The notes under the pieces: model-generated
What the model was told of the DNA's origin: nothing
Databases searched by the model: none
The model's input: only the letters and a program-made list of their open reading frames with translations
Made by a program: the position numbers and the translations under genes
In this document: positions 8,052-16,852 of the stretch, one piece after another
Layout: the number at the start of each line of letters is the position of its first letter
Position numbering within the stretch: position 1 is the stretch's first letter
Origin: Holophagales bacterium UBA5066
GTDB lineage: Bacteria; Acidobacteriota; Thermoanaerobaculia; UBA5066
Assembly: GCA_002414905.1 (NCBI GenBank)
Contig: DIAY01000284.1
Span: 8,439-72,438, forward strand
DNA length: 64,000 nucleotides
Direction: 5' to 3'

Positions 8052-9995
8052 GTGCTCTACCGGCTCGATCGCGTCCACAAGGGATTCGGCACCAAAACCG
8101 TCCTCGCGGGCGCCACGTGGCAGCACGACCCGGGCCGGGTCGCCGGCCTCGTCGGCCGGAACGGAGCGGGGAAGTCGACGCTGCTTCGAATCGTCCAGGG
8201 GCTCGTCGAGCCCGACGCGGGGCGTGTGATCCGGGCCGGAGGAACGACCTTCGCCTCGCTCGAGCAGGCCGTCGAGCCGGAGGGAGACGAGCCGCTGCGC
8301 GAGTTCGTCGCCCGGGCCCAGGAGGGCCTGCGGGGTCTCGAGGCGGAGATGCGCCGTCTCGAGGAAGCGATCGCCGCCCTCTCCTCCTCCGGGACCGCAG
8401 GAGCGGTCGAACCGCTCCTGGCCGAGCACGACGCCGCACGCGAACGTTTCGAGCGAAACGGCGGGTATGAGGCCGACGCGCGCGTCGAGCGCATTCTCCT
8501 GGGCGTCGGCCTTGCGCGGGAGACCTGGGACCGCCCCGTCGGCGAGCTCTCGGGGGGGCAGAAGCATCGCGCGCAGATGGCGCGACTGCTGCTGGGCGAC
8601 GCCTCCGTGCTCCTGCTCGACGAGCCGACGAACCACCTGGACCTGGCAGGGCTCGAGTTCCTCGAGACCTGGCTCGTGGAGAGGAAGGGTACGGTCGCGC
8701 AGGCGGCGCTCGTCGTCTCGCACGACCGGCAGTTCCTGAATTCCGTCGCCGACCGGATCGTGGAAGTTACGCACGGGGTCCTCGAGGATTATCCGGGCGA
8801 CTACGACGCCTACCGGAAGCTCAAGGCCGAGCGGGACCGGGTTCGGGCGAAGGCCGCCGAGGAGCAGAAGAAGCTCGTCGAGCGGACCGAGGATTTCATC
8901 CGGAGAAACATCGCGGGGCAGAAGACGAAGCAGGCCCAGGCCCGGCGGAAGATGCTCGCGAAGCTGGAACGCGTGGAGGCGCCCCGGGAGGACGCCAACG
9001 AAGTGACCTTCCGGTTCGAGGAGGCGCGGTCCTCGGGTGACCGCGTCCTCGAGCTCAGGGGGCTGGTTCCGGGCTACGCCGAGACGGGACCGCTCCTCTC
9101 GCCCGTCTCCTTTCTCCTTCGCCGCGGCGAGCGGGTCGCGCTCTGGGGGCCGAACGGCTGCGGAAAGACGACGCTCCTGAAGACCATCGCCCGTCTCCTC
9201 CCGCCGCTCGGCGGGAGCGCCGTCCCGGGAACGGGGGTCCTGGTCGGCTACTACGACCAGGAGATGCGCGACCTTCCGCCCTCCTGGACGGTCCTCGACG
9301 TCGTCCGCGACCTCGATCCGTCCCTCCTCGATGGCGAGGCACGGGACTTCCTGGCCCTCTTCGACTTCCGCGGAGACGAGGTGGAGCAGAGGGTCGGGAC
9401 CCTCTCGGGTGGCGAGAAGGGCCGCCTGTCCCTGGCTCGTATCGTCTTCAGCGGCGCGAACCTCCTCCTGCTCGACGAACCGACGAACCATCTCGACCTC
9501 GACTCGCGAGAGCGTCTCGAGGAGGCTCTTCTGGAGTTCGAAGGGACGATCGTTTTCGTGTCGCACGACCGCTGGTTCGTCGACCGGATCGCGACCCACG
9601 TCCTTGAGATCCAGGGGCGCGAGGCGTCGCTCTGGCCCGGGGGCTTCACCGAGCTCTGGCGGCGGCAGGCGGCGGAGAGAGGCGGGGCAGAGCCTCCGCC
9701 GAAGGAGGTTTCAGCCGGGTCGGGACCGAGGGCTGCCCGTCGGCCGGACCGACAGGCGGACCGGATGCGCGCGAAGGCCCGTCGCGAGGTGGAGGCTCTC
9801 GAGGAGGAGGTCTTCCGCCTCGAGGAGCGGGTCCGGGAGATCGACGACGCCCTCGCCGATCCCGCCACCTGGAGGGACGGCCCGCGCACCCGCGAGCTGA
9901 CCCTTTCCCGTGACGACGCGAGAAAGACTCTCGACGCGCGGTACGCGACCTGGGAAGAGGCGGTACGAAAGCAGGAACTGGAGATCCCGGCGTGA
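8052..9995 (+). CDS. ABC-F family ATPase (Uup/EttA type)
   Basis: 647 residues, soluble, with two ABC cassettes and no membrane segments. Cassette 1: Walker A GRNGAGKST, signature LSGGQKHRA, Walker B VLLLDEPTNHLD. Cassette 2: GPNGCGKTT, LSGGEKGRL, LLLLDEPTNHLD. The linker between them is the ABC-F P-site-tRNA interaction region, and the C-terminal 90 residues form a charged coiled coil as in Uup. Such proteins act on the ribosome or on DNA branch structures; the subfamily is not decided here. The start is GTG 8052, only six bases after a TATCCT -10-like hexamer (8040-8045). It overlaps the next gene by GTGA. Confidence 0.93.
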   Translation: MLYRLDRVHKGFGTKTVLAGATWQHDPGRVAGLVGRNGAGKSTLLRIVQGLVEPDAGRVIRAGGTTFASLEQAVEPEGDEPLREFVARAQEGLRGLEAEMRRLEEAIAALSSSGTAGAVEPLLAEHDAARERFERNGGYEADARVERILLGVGLARETWDRPVGELSGGQKHRAQMARLLLGDASVLLLDEPTNHLDLAGLEFLETWLVERKGTVAQAALVVSHDRQFLNSVADRIVEVTHGVLEDYPGDYDAYRKLKAERDRVRAKAAEEQKKLVERTEDFIRRNIAGQKTKQAQARRKMLAKLERVEAPREDANEVTFRFEEARSSGDRVLELRGLVPGYAETGPLLSPVSFLLRRGERVALWGPNGCGKTTLLKTIARLLPPLGGSAVPGTGVLVGYYDQEMRDLPPSWTVLDVVRDLDPSLLDGEARDFLALFDFRGDEVEQRVGTLSGGEKGRLSLARIVFSGANLLLLDEPTNHLDLDSRERLEEALLEFEGTIVFVSHDRWFVDRIATHVLEIQGREASLWPGGFTELWRRQAAERGGAEPPPKEVSAGSGPRAARRPDRQADRMRAKARREVEALEEEVFRLEERVREIDDALADPATWRDGPRTRELTLSRDDARKTLDARYATWEEAVRKQELEIPA

Positions 9996-11251
9996 CCCGG
10001 AACGCCTCGATTCTCGCGGTGGGAAGTGAGCTCCTCGGGACGACCCGTCTCGATACGAACTCCCTCTTCCTGACCGGTGAGCTGGAGGCGATCGGATATC
10101 GCGTCGTGAGGAAGGCGTGCGTGGGTGACGGCTGGAGAGACCTCGTCACCGAGCTCTCCTTCGCGCTCTCCCGCGCCCCGTGCCTCTGCGTCACTGGCGG
10201 GCTCGGACCGACGGAGGACGACCGGACGAAGGAAGCCGTGGCGGCGCTGCTCGGGCTCAGGCTCGTCCGCGACGAGGAGATCCTCGATTGGCTGAAGAAG
10301 CGCTTCCGGAAGCGCGGACGCGAGATGCCCGAGGTGAACGCCAAGCAGGCCGACGTCATCGAGGGGGCCGTCGTGCTCTCGAACCGGCGGGGGACGGCGC
10401 CCGGCTACCTGATCGAGTCGGACGGGAAGACGATCGTCCTGCTCCCCGGCGTGCCGTGGGAGATGAAAGCCCTGTTCACCGAGTCCGTCGTCCCGCACCT
10501 GACCTCCGGAGGAGCGCCGTCCGGTATCCACAGGCGTGTCCTGAAGGTCGTCGGGCTGGGCGAGAGCGCCGTCGAGGAGCTCGTCCGTCCCGTCTACGAG
10601 GCGCACCGGGATCACGAGGTCACGATCCTCGCTTCGGGCCCGGGCGAGGTCCAGCTCCACGTCTCCGCACGGGGGACCCCGGGGGAGGCGCAGAAGGAGC
10701 TCGACATCCTGGAGGCGGATTTCCGGTCGGCTGTCGGTCCGGCCCTCTTCGGACGGGACGACGAGACGCTGGAAGGGGTCGTCGGCAACCTCCTGAAGAA
10801 CAGGGGCCTGACCATGGCCGTTGCGGAGTCGTGCACCGGGGGCATGGTCGCCTCGCGCATCACCGAGATCGCCGGTTCGTCCGCATACTTCCTCGGAGGC
10901 GCCGTCACCTACGCGGACGGCGCGAAGATCGAAGTCCTCGGCGTCTCGACCGCGACGCTCGAGTCGCACGGCGCGGTCTCGGAGGAGGTCGCGCGGGAGA
11001 TGGCCGCCGGGGTGCGTCGACGCCTGGGCGCCTCCGTCGGCCTCGGGGTCACGGGGGTTGCGGGACCCGGAGGAGGAACGCCCGAAAAGCCCGTCGGCAC
11101 CGTTCACCTCGCAATCGACGCCGCGGACGGTACACGGCGGCACGAGCGGCTCGTCCTGCCGGGCGATCGCAGCATGGTGCGCCGGTGGACGACGTCGGCC
11201 GCGCTCGCGCTGATCCGCGGCTGGCTCACGGAAAGGGGAGGGATCCATTGA
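9992..11251 (+). CDS. cinA: CinA family protein (competence/damage-inducible, NMN amidohydrolase type)
   Basis: 419 residues with both classic halves. The N-terminal MoeA/MogA-like domain has TGGLGPTEDDRTKEA near 70-85. The C-terminal CinA deamidase domain has AVAESCTGGMVASRIT and VTGVAGPGGGTPEKPVGTV. The family hydrolyses nicotinamide mononucleotide to nicotinate mononucleotide and/or ADP-ribose pyrophosphate in pyridine-nucleotide recycling. The GTG start overlaps the ABC-F stop (GTGA), and the stop overlaps the TTG start of gpsA (TTGA), so the three genes are translationally coupled. Confidence 0.94.
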   Translation: MTRNASILAVGSELLGTTRLDTNSLFLTGELEAIGYRVVRKACVGDGWRDLVTELSFALSRAPCLCVTGGLGPTEDDRTKEAVAALLGLRLVRDEEILDWLKKRFRKRGREMPEVNAKQADVIEGAVVLSNRRGTAPGYLIESDGKTIVLLPGVPWEMKALFTESVVPHLTSGGAPSGIHRRVLKVVGLGESAVEELVRPVYEAHRDHEVTILASGPGEVQLHVSARGTPGEAQKELDILEADFRSAVGPALFGRDDETLEGVVGNLLKNRGLTMAVAESCTGGMVASRITEIAGSSAYFLGGAVTYADGAKIEVLGVSTATLESHGAVSEEVAREMAAGVRRRLGASVGLGVTGVAGPGGGTPEKPVGTVHLAIDAADGTRRHERLVLPGDRSMVRRWTTSAALALIRGWLTERGGIH

Positions 11252-12249
11252 AGAAGATCGCGATCGTCGGGACCGGGGCCTGGGGAACGGCACTGGCGCT
11301 CCACGGGGCGAGGGCGGGCCTCGCGGTGAGCCTTCTCGGGTACCGGGCCGATATCGTCGACACGATCGCTCGATCGCGTGCCCATCCGTCGCTTCCGGGC
11401 GCCGAGCCGCTCCCTGCGCTCGTCGAGCCGACGATGAGTCCCGAGGAGGCGTTCGACGGTGCCGAGGCGATCCTCTGGTCGGTGTCGGTCCAGTGGACCG
11501 CGGGCGAGCTGACGCGCCTCCAGGGCTTCCTGCCCAGCGGCGTGCCCGTCGTCTCCACCTCGAAGGGGATCGAGATCGGGACCCACCGCCGGACGACCCA
11601 GATGATGCGAGACATCCTCGGGCCTGACGTCCCGGTCGCGGTCCTGTCCGGCCCGACCTTCGCGGTCGAGGTGGCCCGGGGCCTGCCCGCCGCGGCCGTC
11701 GTCGCCTGTGCGGACGCCGACACCGCGGCCCGAGTTCAGAAGGGGCTCGCCTCACCGACGTTTCGTCTCTACCGTTCGACGGACGTCGTCGGCATCGAGA
11801 TCTCGGGTGCCGCGAAGAACGTCGTGGCGATCGCCGCCGGCATCGTGGACGGCTTGAAGCTCGGACAGAACACTCGCGCGGCCCTCCTGACTCGGGCTCT
11901 CGCGGAGATCCGCCGGCTCGGAACCCGCCTCGGGGGAGTCCCGGAGACGTTCGCGGGGCTGGCGGGGGTCGGGGACCTCATCCTGACGGCCACGGGCGAT
12001 CTTTCTCGAAATCGCCGGGTCGGGCTCGCACTCGCCTCGGGCAAGAGTGTCGAAGAAGCGCTTTCGTCCCTCGGCGGGGAGGTGGCGGAGGGGGTCTCGA
12101 CAGCCGGTGCGATCGTCGAGCTCAGCCGGAGCCTCGAGGTCGTGATGCCGATCTCCGAGACGGTGGCGGCGATCCTTTCCGGCGCGTTCGCACCCCGGGA
12201 AGCGGTCTCGCGCCTCATGACCCGCCCGCTGCAGGAGGAGGGCAACTGA
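11248..12249 (+). CDS. gpsA: Glycerol-3-phosphate dehydrogenase [NAD(P)+]
   Basis: 333 residues. It reduces dihydroxyacetone phosphate to sn-glycerol-3-phosphate, the backbone for phospholipids, in the cytosol. The N-terminal Rossmann motif is VGTGAWGTALA. The middle has VSTSKGIE and LSGPTFAVEVARG, and the catalytic and substrate-binding block is GAAKNVVAIAAGIVDGL followed by GLAGVGDLILTATG. The start is TTG 11248, which gives the canonical KKIAIVGTG N-terminus, has a GGGGAGGG ribosome site just upstream, and overlaps the cinA stop by TTGA; no ATG/GTG alternative keeps the dinucleotide-binding strand. Confidence 0.95.
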   Translation: MKKIAIVGTGAWGTALALHGARAGLAVSLLGYRADIVDTIARSRAHPSLPGAEPLPALVEPTMSPEEAFDGAEAILWSVSVQWTAGELTRLQGFLPSGVPVVSTSKGIEIGTHRRTTQMMRDILGPDVPVAVLSGPTFAVEVARGLPAAAVVACADADTAARVQKGLASPTFRLYRSTDVVGIEISGAAKNVVAIAAGIVDGLKLGQNTRAALLTRALAEIRRLGTRLGGVPETFAGLAGVGDLILTATGDLSRNRRVGLALASGKSVEEALSSLGGEVAEGVSTAGAIVELSRSLEVVMPISETVAAILSGAFAPREAVSRLMTRPLQEEGN

Positions 12250-12320
12250 GCGGCCGCGCAGTCCCGGCGGCGGCTCGGGACCACGGGAATCCCGACGACG
12301 AACGTCTCCCGCTCTTCGTC

Positions 12321-13310
12321 GTGGCGGACCCCAGGGTCCGCTACGCCCGGGTGGACCGGCCGGAGGACGAGCCGCCGGCGGTGAGGAGCCTCCTCGACGT
12401 CGCCGTTCTGGACATGCACCACGGCTTCGCGAACCTCGGGCACGCCTCGGTCGTCGAGCGGCTGATGAGGATCGCCCTGGAAGAGAGGCGGCGTGTCGGG
12501 GAAGGCGCACCGGGCGTTCGCATCGTCTCTTACGACGTGAGACTCGGCGGCGCGGTACCGTCCTCGGCGTCGCGTTTCGCCCTCGTCGTCGGCACGGGTG
12601 GCCCGGGTTCGCTGGACCCGCGCGAGAACGACGGCGTGTCGCCCTACGCACAGGGGATCCGCGAGGACCCGTCGTGGGAGGCGCCGCTCTGGCGTTTCTT
12701 CGACGCCGTCCGCGGGAACCCGTCCTGCGCGCTCCTCGGCATCTGTCACACCTTCGGGCTTCTCGCCCGCTGGGCAGAATTCGGCGAAGCCGTCCCGCGC
12801 TCTGCGCAGAAGGGCAAGAGCGCGGGAGTCGTCACGAACCTTCTGACCGATGCGGCGCGGCAGCATGCATGGTTTGGAGGGCTCTACCACGCGAGCTCGG
12901 GCGGGCGGATCCAGGTTCTCGACAGCCGGCTTTTCGACATCCTCCCGACGGGGAAGGCCGGTCCCGACGTCCTCGCGTACGAGGCGACCAACGACGGCGT
13001 GCGTGGAGAGGCGATCACGATGGCCGAGGTGGAACGCTTCGCCGACGGGCATCCCCGGATCTGGGCAGTGAACCACCACCCGGAGATCGGCGATGCCGGA
13101 GAGCAGAGGGCCCGGCTCCTCAGGATCGCCGCCTCCCGCCAGCTCAGTGAGGCGTGGCTCGGCGAGAGGCTTCAGGCGCTCGAGGCGTGGACGGCGTCCG
13201 AGGCCGCCGAGAGACGGCTCCAGATCACCACGTCGTACACGTTCGAGGAGCCGGTGCGTACGATCCTGTCGCGGGCGCTTGGTGCCCGGCGCGATGCCCG
13301 GCCTTCCTGA
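12321..13310 (+). CDS. Class I glutamine amidotransferase-like protein
   Basis: 329 residues from GTG 12321. A GATase1-like fold is supported by the oxyanion strand VVGTGGPGS, the nucleophile elbow LLGICHTFG (Cys near 140) and the late histidine strand WAVNHHPEIG. No synthetase domain is attached and no known partner is adjacent, so it may be a stand-alone GATase or a gamma-glutamyl hydrolase-type enzyme; the substrate is unknown. The frame is open upstream to a CTG at 12246 that would overlap the gpsA stop as CTGA and add 25 residues, so a non-canonical start is possible. It ends 9 bp before the convergent His-rich gene. Confidence 0.7.
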   Translation: MADPRVRYARVDRPEDEPPAVRSLLDVAVLDMHHGFANLGHASVVERLMRIALEERRRVGEGAPGVRIVSYDVRLGGAVPSSASRFALVVGTGGPGSLDPRENDGVSPYAQGIREDPSWEAPLWRFFDAVRGNPSCALLGICHTFGLLARWAEFGEAVPRSAQKGKSAGVVTNLLTDAARQHAWFGGLYHASSGGRIQVLDSRLFDILPTGKAGPDVLAYEATNDGVRGEAITMAEVERFADGHPRIWAVNHHPEIGDAGEQRARLLRIAASRQLSEAWLGERLQALEAWTASEAAERRLQITTSYTFEEPVRTILSRALGARRDARPS

Positions 13311-13319
13311 GCGCCGGCG

Positions 13320-13631
13320 TCAGATCGTGCCGTGGAGATCGCAATGATCCCCGTGGAGATGATGGAGGGCGCCATCGACGAGGTAATCGACGTGGTCGCC
13401 GTGCGGAACGGCGGGGTGCCCACAGCCCGGGTGGTGCCTGGCCGCGCACTCGACGGGCGCGCAGGCGGCAGGGCGACCCCGGTCCACCTCGAGGACGTGC
13501 TCCTCAACGCCCGGATCGCCGGGGGAGTGGAGTTGCCCGTCGTGGAGATAATCGGCGTGATCGCCATGCCGAACGGCTCGATGACCACAGCCCGGCCCGT
13601 GAATGTGGGTGTGGTCGTCCGGGTGCTCCAC
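13320..13631 (-). CDS. Histidine-rich, duplicated metal-binding small protein
   Basis: 103 residues, 20 of them His and 5 Cys. A motif repeats twice (residues 15-35 and 70-90): CGHxAVxHGDH followed by DYLxDGxLH, the second copy trailed by HLHGDHCDLH. No signal peptide or membrane segment is visible. GTG 13631 is chosen because a strong GAGGAGGA lies 8-10 nt upstream; the frame is open to 13757 but that part is non-homologous-looking. Clustered His/Cys and its divergent position beside a ZnuABC-type operon suggest a zinc-binding storage, chaperone or sensor role (inference). I cannot name the family with confidence. Confidence 0.75.
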   Translation of the reverse strand: MEHPDDHTHIHGPGCGHRAVRHGDHADYLHDGQLHSPGDPGVEEHVLEVDRGRPAACAPVECAARHHPGCGHPAVPHGDHVDYLVDGALHHLHGDHCDLHGTI

Positions 13632-13655
13632 GGTGTTTCGTCCTCCTCGGGCGAG

Positions 13656-13685
13656 AGCATGGTCCGTCACGGCTCCCGGGGTCAA
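13656..13685 (-). promoter_or_regulatory. Possible promoter of the His-rich gene
   Basis: Minus-strand TTGACC (13680-13685), 18-nt spacer, CATGCT (13656-13661), 25 nt before GTG 13631. The -10 is weak. No AT-rich Zur-like dyad is visible in this 71-bp divergent gap. Confidence 0.3.
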
Positions 13686-13702
13686 GTCGCGGCGGTGTCG
13701 TC

Positions 13703-14692
13703 GTGACACGGTGGCCGTTGCGGTGCGCTGCCGCGTCCGTGCTTCTCCTCGTCGCACTCTCGGGCTGCCGGAGGGGGGGGGCGCCCCTCCCGGAGGGACG
13801 GCCCGTTGCCGTCGCGACGATCGCGCCCCTGGGAGATTTTCTTCGAAGCGTCGCCGGCCCCGACTGGACGGTGCGGACCGTAATCCCCCCCGGGACTTCT
13901 CCCCACGTCTTCGAGCCGGAGCCGTCCGATCTCAGAAAGCTCGTCGGCGCGAGGGTCGTCGTCGTGGCGGGGGCGGGATACGACGACTGGATGCGGAGGA
14001 TCCTCGCGGCGTGCGCTTCGGCGGCGCGCGTCCACGATGCGGCGGCCTCTCTGGGCATCGGACCCGACGCGCACGAAGGGCACGACCACGCCCCGCTCGA
14101 AAGCCACACGGGCGACGCGCATCCCGAAGAGGAGGGGCAGGACGGCCACGCGCACGGTGTCCTCGGAGAGGACCCCCACTGGTGGCTCTCGCCAGTCCTT
14201 GCGGCCAGGAGCCTCGGACCGATCGCCGAAGCGCTCGCCGCCGTCGACCCCATTCACGCCGACGACTATCGACGGCGCGCCCGGGAGACGGCCCGCGCGT
14301 ACCTGGACCTCGACGCCGAGCTGGCCGCCACGCTGGCACCGCTGCGGGGGAAGCGCTTCGTGTCGGCCCACCGGGCGTGGGTCTACTTCGCGGACCGATA
14401 CGGCCTCGTCGAAGCCGCCTCCATCGAACCGGTCCCGGGCCGCGAGCCCTCTCCGCGGGAGCTCAGGGCCCTCGTCGAGGAAGGACGCCGCGGCGGCCTC
14501 GGCCGGCTCTTCACCGAGCCGCAGTTCCCTCCGGCGGCGGCGCGGGTCGTCGCGCGCGAGGCGGGGCTCGCCCTGACGCTCGTAGACCCGATCGGCGGCG
14601 TCGCGGGGCGGGAGACGTATCCTGCGCTGATGCGCTTCAACGCCGCCGCGTTCCGCCGCGGCCTGCTTCATGCGACCGGAGGGCCCGAGTGA
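13703..14692 (+). CDS. znuA: Zinc/metal ABC transporter substrate-binding lipoprotein (ZnuA-like)
   Basis: 329 residues. The N-terminus is a lipoprotein signal with lipobox LSGC (Cys22). The cluster A-I metal-binding fold shows the first His ligand in SPHVFEP (His68), then a His/Asp-rich loop at 124-152 (several HxH, HxxH), EDPHWWLSP (His159), SAHRAWVYFADRYGL (His ligand) and a terminal VDPIGG Asp strand. The His-rich loop is typical of zinc-specific family members. It would capture Zn2+ in the periplasm for the permease. Start GTG 13703; its stop overlaps the ATPase start as GTGA. Confidence 0.88.
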   Translation: MTRWPLRCAAASVLLLVALSGCRRGGAPLPEGRPVAVATIAPLGDFLRSVAGPDWTVRTVIPPGTSPHVFEPEPSDLRKLVGARVVVVAGAGYDDWMRRILAACASAARVHDAAASLGIGPDAHEGHDHAPLESHTGDAHPEEEGQDGHAHGVLGEDPHWWLSPVLAARSLGPIAEALAAVDPIHADDYRRRARETARAYLDLDAELAATLAPLRGKRFVSAHRAWVYFADRYGLVEAASIEPVPGREPSPRELRALVEEGRRGGLGRLFTEPQFPPAAARVVAREAGLALTLVDPIGGVAGRETYPALMRFNAAAFRRGLLHATGGPE

Positions 14693-15348
14693 GCGTGGCC
14701 GTCCGCTTCGAGGACGTCACCGTCTCGTTCAACGGGCGAAGGGCGGTCTCCTCGGTTTCCTTCACGATCCCGGCCGGGAAGCGGACCGCGCTGGTCGGCC
14801 CGAACGGCGGCGGGAAGACGACGCTCGCGCGGGTCCTCCTGGGCCTGCTGGAGCCGGAGAGCGGGCGCGTCACATTCCTCGACGAGGCGGGCCGCGAGCT
14901 GCCGCGACCGCGCGTCGGCTACCTGCCGCAGAGGTCCACCCTCTCGCCCCAGGCGCCCGTGACGGGGCTCGACCTCGTCGGTCTGGCCCTCTCTCCGGGA
15001 CCGGGCTTCGGGATGTCCCGCGCCGTCGAGGCGGAGGCGCGGCGCGCCCTCTCGCGGGCCGGCCTCGCCGAGGAGCTCGCCACGCGCCCCGTCGGCCGGC
15101 TCTCGGGCGGGCAGAGGCAGAGAGTGCTCCTGGCCCGCGCCATCGCAGGAACCCCCGCGATCCTCCTCCTCGACGAGCCCGACACCGCCCTCGACGCGGA
15201 GGGGATGAAGACACTCCGCCGGCTCACGGCGGAGGAGGTGGCCGCGGGCAGGACGATCGTCTTCGTCACCCACGACAGTGACGCGATGGGGGGCGCCGAT
15301 GCCGTCTTCCGGATCGACGGTCGCGTCTTCGAGGAGACCCGGTCGTGA
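14689..15348 (+). CDS. znuC: Zinc/metal ABC transporter ATP-binding protein (ZnuC-like)
   Basis: 219 residues, the nucleotide-binding subunit of the metal importer. Walker A GPNGGGKTT, Q-loop LPQRST, signature LSGGQRQRV, Walker B ILLLDEPDTALD and H-loop FVTHDSD are all present and in order. The start GTG overlaps the lipoprotein stop, and the stop overlaps the permease start by GTGA. The family includes Zn and Mn importers, and zinc is preferred here because of the partner's His loop. Confidence 0.9.
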   Translation: MSVAVRFEDVTVSFNGRRAVSSVSFTIPAGKRTALVGPNGGGKTTLARVLLGLLEPESGRVTFLDEAGRELPRPRVGYLPQRSTLSPQAPVTGLDLVGLALSPGPGFGMSRAVEAEARRALSRAGLAEELATRPVGRLSGGQRQRVLLARAIAGTPAILLLDEPDTALDAEGMKTLRRLTAEEVAAGRTIVFVTHDSDAMGGADAVFRIDGRVFEETRS

Positions 15349-16151
15349 TCGAGTTCTTCGCGTTTCCGTTCTTCCAGCGGGCCCTCGCCGCGGGATTCAT
15401 CGTCGCCGTGGTCTGCGGGGCGCTCTCGTTCTTCGTGATCCTGCGTCGTCTCGCATTCGTCGGTTCAGGGGTCTCCCACGGGGCTTTCGGCGGCGTGGCC
15501 CTCGCGGCGCTCGTGGGGGCGCCTCCGGGTCTCGGAGCGCTCGTCGCCGCGCTCGCGGTGGCTCTCGCGACCGCGAAGGCCTCCGACGACGGAGAGTTGA
15601 CCGAGGACACGGCCGTCGGGGTCTTTACCGTGGCGGCGATGGCGGTCGGCGTGGTGGCAATCAGCTTCCTGAAGACGAACGTGGACCTCTTCGGGCTGAT
15701 GTTCGGGAACATCCTGACCGTCGATCCGAAGGACCTGCTGGCGCTCGGTGCCGCCTCCCTCCTCGTCCTGACCCTCCTGACGCTCTACTTCCGGCCGCTC
15801 CTCCTCGCCTCCATCGACGAAGACGGCGCGTTCGCCGCGGGCGTGAACGTGACCCGGATGCGTCTCCTCGTCCTCGTCCTCCTCGCGCTGACCGTCGTGG
15901 TCGCGTTGAAGGTCGTCGGCATCCTGCTGGTCTCGGCGCTGCTCGTCCTTCCCGGCGCCGTCGCACGGACTCTCGCCTCGCGCTGGCCGGGGTTCCTCCT
16001 CGGCTCCATGGGCGCGTCGCTCGTGATGGTCCTCGGCGGGCTCCTCCTCTCCATCGCCCTCGACATCCCGTCGGGAGCCGCGATCATCCTGACCGGAACG
16101 CTCCTCTTCCTGGGGGGCGTGGCGGCGGGACGGCTGCGGCGCAGGACGTGA
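15345..16151 (+). CDS. znuB: Zinc/metal ABC transporter permease (ZnuB-like)
   Basis: 268 residues, strongly hydrophobic with about eight membrane-spanning stretches, matching ABC-3 family permeases. Recognisable features are the first segment with FFVILRRLAFVGSGVSHGAFGG, the central MFGNILTVD loop that contacts the ATPase, and ALKVVGILLVSALLVLPGA. It forms the inner-membrane channel with the two preceding gene products. Both ends overlap neighbours by 4 bp (GTGA). Confidence 0.9.
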   Translation: MIEFFAFPFFQRALAAGFIVAVVCGALSFFVILRRLAFVGSGVSHGAFGGVALAALVGAPPGLGALVAALAVALATAKASDDGELTEDTAVGVFTVAAMAVGVVAISFLKTNVDLFGLMFGNILTVDPKDLLALGAASLLVLTLLTLYFRPLLLASIDEDGAFAAGVNVTRMRLLVLVLLALTVVVALKVVGILLVSALLVLPGAVARTLASRWPGFLLGSMGASLVMVLGGLLLSIALDIPSGAAIILTGTLLFLGGVAAGRLRRRT

Positions 16152-16852
16152 GCGTGCCTCTGCTGTCCGCCGGGGGACTCACGCGGATCTACGCGTCGGG
16201 CGGAGAGCGCGTCGTCGGGGTCCGCGAAGCGACGCTCTCGATGGCGCCGGGCGAGCTCGCCGTTCTGGCGGGGCCCTCGGGGAGCGGCAAGACGACCCTG
16301 CTGAACCTCCTGGGTCTGCTCGACCGGCCGGATGCGGGGCGCCTGGAGCTCCTCGGCGAGGACGTCTCGACTCTCGACGACCGCGGGCGCGCGCGTCTGC
16401 GGCGGGAGAAGCTCGGCTTCGTCTTCCAGTCGCACCAGCTCGTACCGGTCCTCTCAGCCGAGGAGAACGTGGCGCTCGCGCTCTGGATCCGCGACCTCCC
16501 GGAGGAGACCTGCCGAACCCGGGCGCGCGCGGCTCTCGCGGCGGTCGGCCTCTCCGGGATGGAGGGGCGCCGCCCCGACGCGTTGTCGGGCGGGCAGCGT
16601 CAGCGCGTGGCCGTGGCGCGGGCGATCGTCGGCGAGCCGGCGCTCGTCCTGGCCGACGAGCCGACCGCGTCGCTCGACTCCGAGACGGCCGCACGCCTCC
16701 TCGACCTCTTCGACGCGCTCCACGCGGAGAAGGGAATCGCGTTCCTCTTCTCGAGTCACGACCCGCGGATCGTCGAACGTGTTCCGCGTCAGATCCGCCT
16801 CGTCGACGGCCTCATCGTCTCCGACGAACGGACGGGGGGAGGACCTTCGTGA
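16148..16852 (+). CDS. ABC transporter ATP-binding protein (LolD/MacB type)
   Basis: 234 residues with Walker A GPSGSGKTT, Q-loop FVFQSHQLVPVLSAEENV, signature LSGGQRQRV, Walker B LVLADEPTASLD and H-loop SSHD. The QSHQLVP...ENV block is typical of the LolD/MacB/FtsE group, which powers mechanotransmission rather than import. It pairs with the FtsX-type permease immediately downstream (GTGA overlap). With the LolA-like protein after that, a role in lipoprotein or lipid handling between the membranes is likely but unproven. Start GTG 16148 overlaps the zinc permease stop. Confidence 0.88.
   Translation: MSVPLLSAGGLTRIYASGGERVVGVREATLSMAPGELAVLAGPSGSGKTTLLNLLGLLDRPDAGRLELLGEDVSTLDDRGRARLRREKLGFVFQSHQLVPVLSAEENVALALWIRDLPEETCRTRARAALAAVGLSGMEGRRPDALSGGQRQRVAVARAIVGEPALVLADEPTASLDSETAARLLDLFDALHAEKGIAFLFSSHDPRIVERVPRQIRLVDGLIVSDERTGGGPS

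Noticed and set aside
13332..13706. 124-codon plus-strand ORF opposite the His-rich gene
   Set aside because: It is the antisense of the repeated His-rich protein. The minus frame has a strong ribosome site and a duplicated metal motif; the plus frame gives a composition typical of a shadow.
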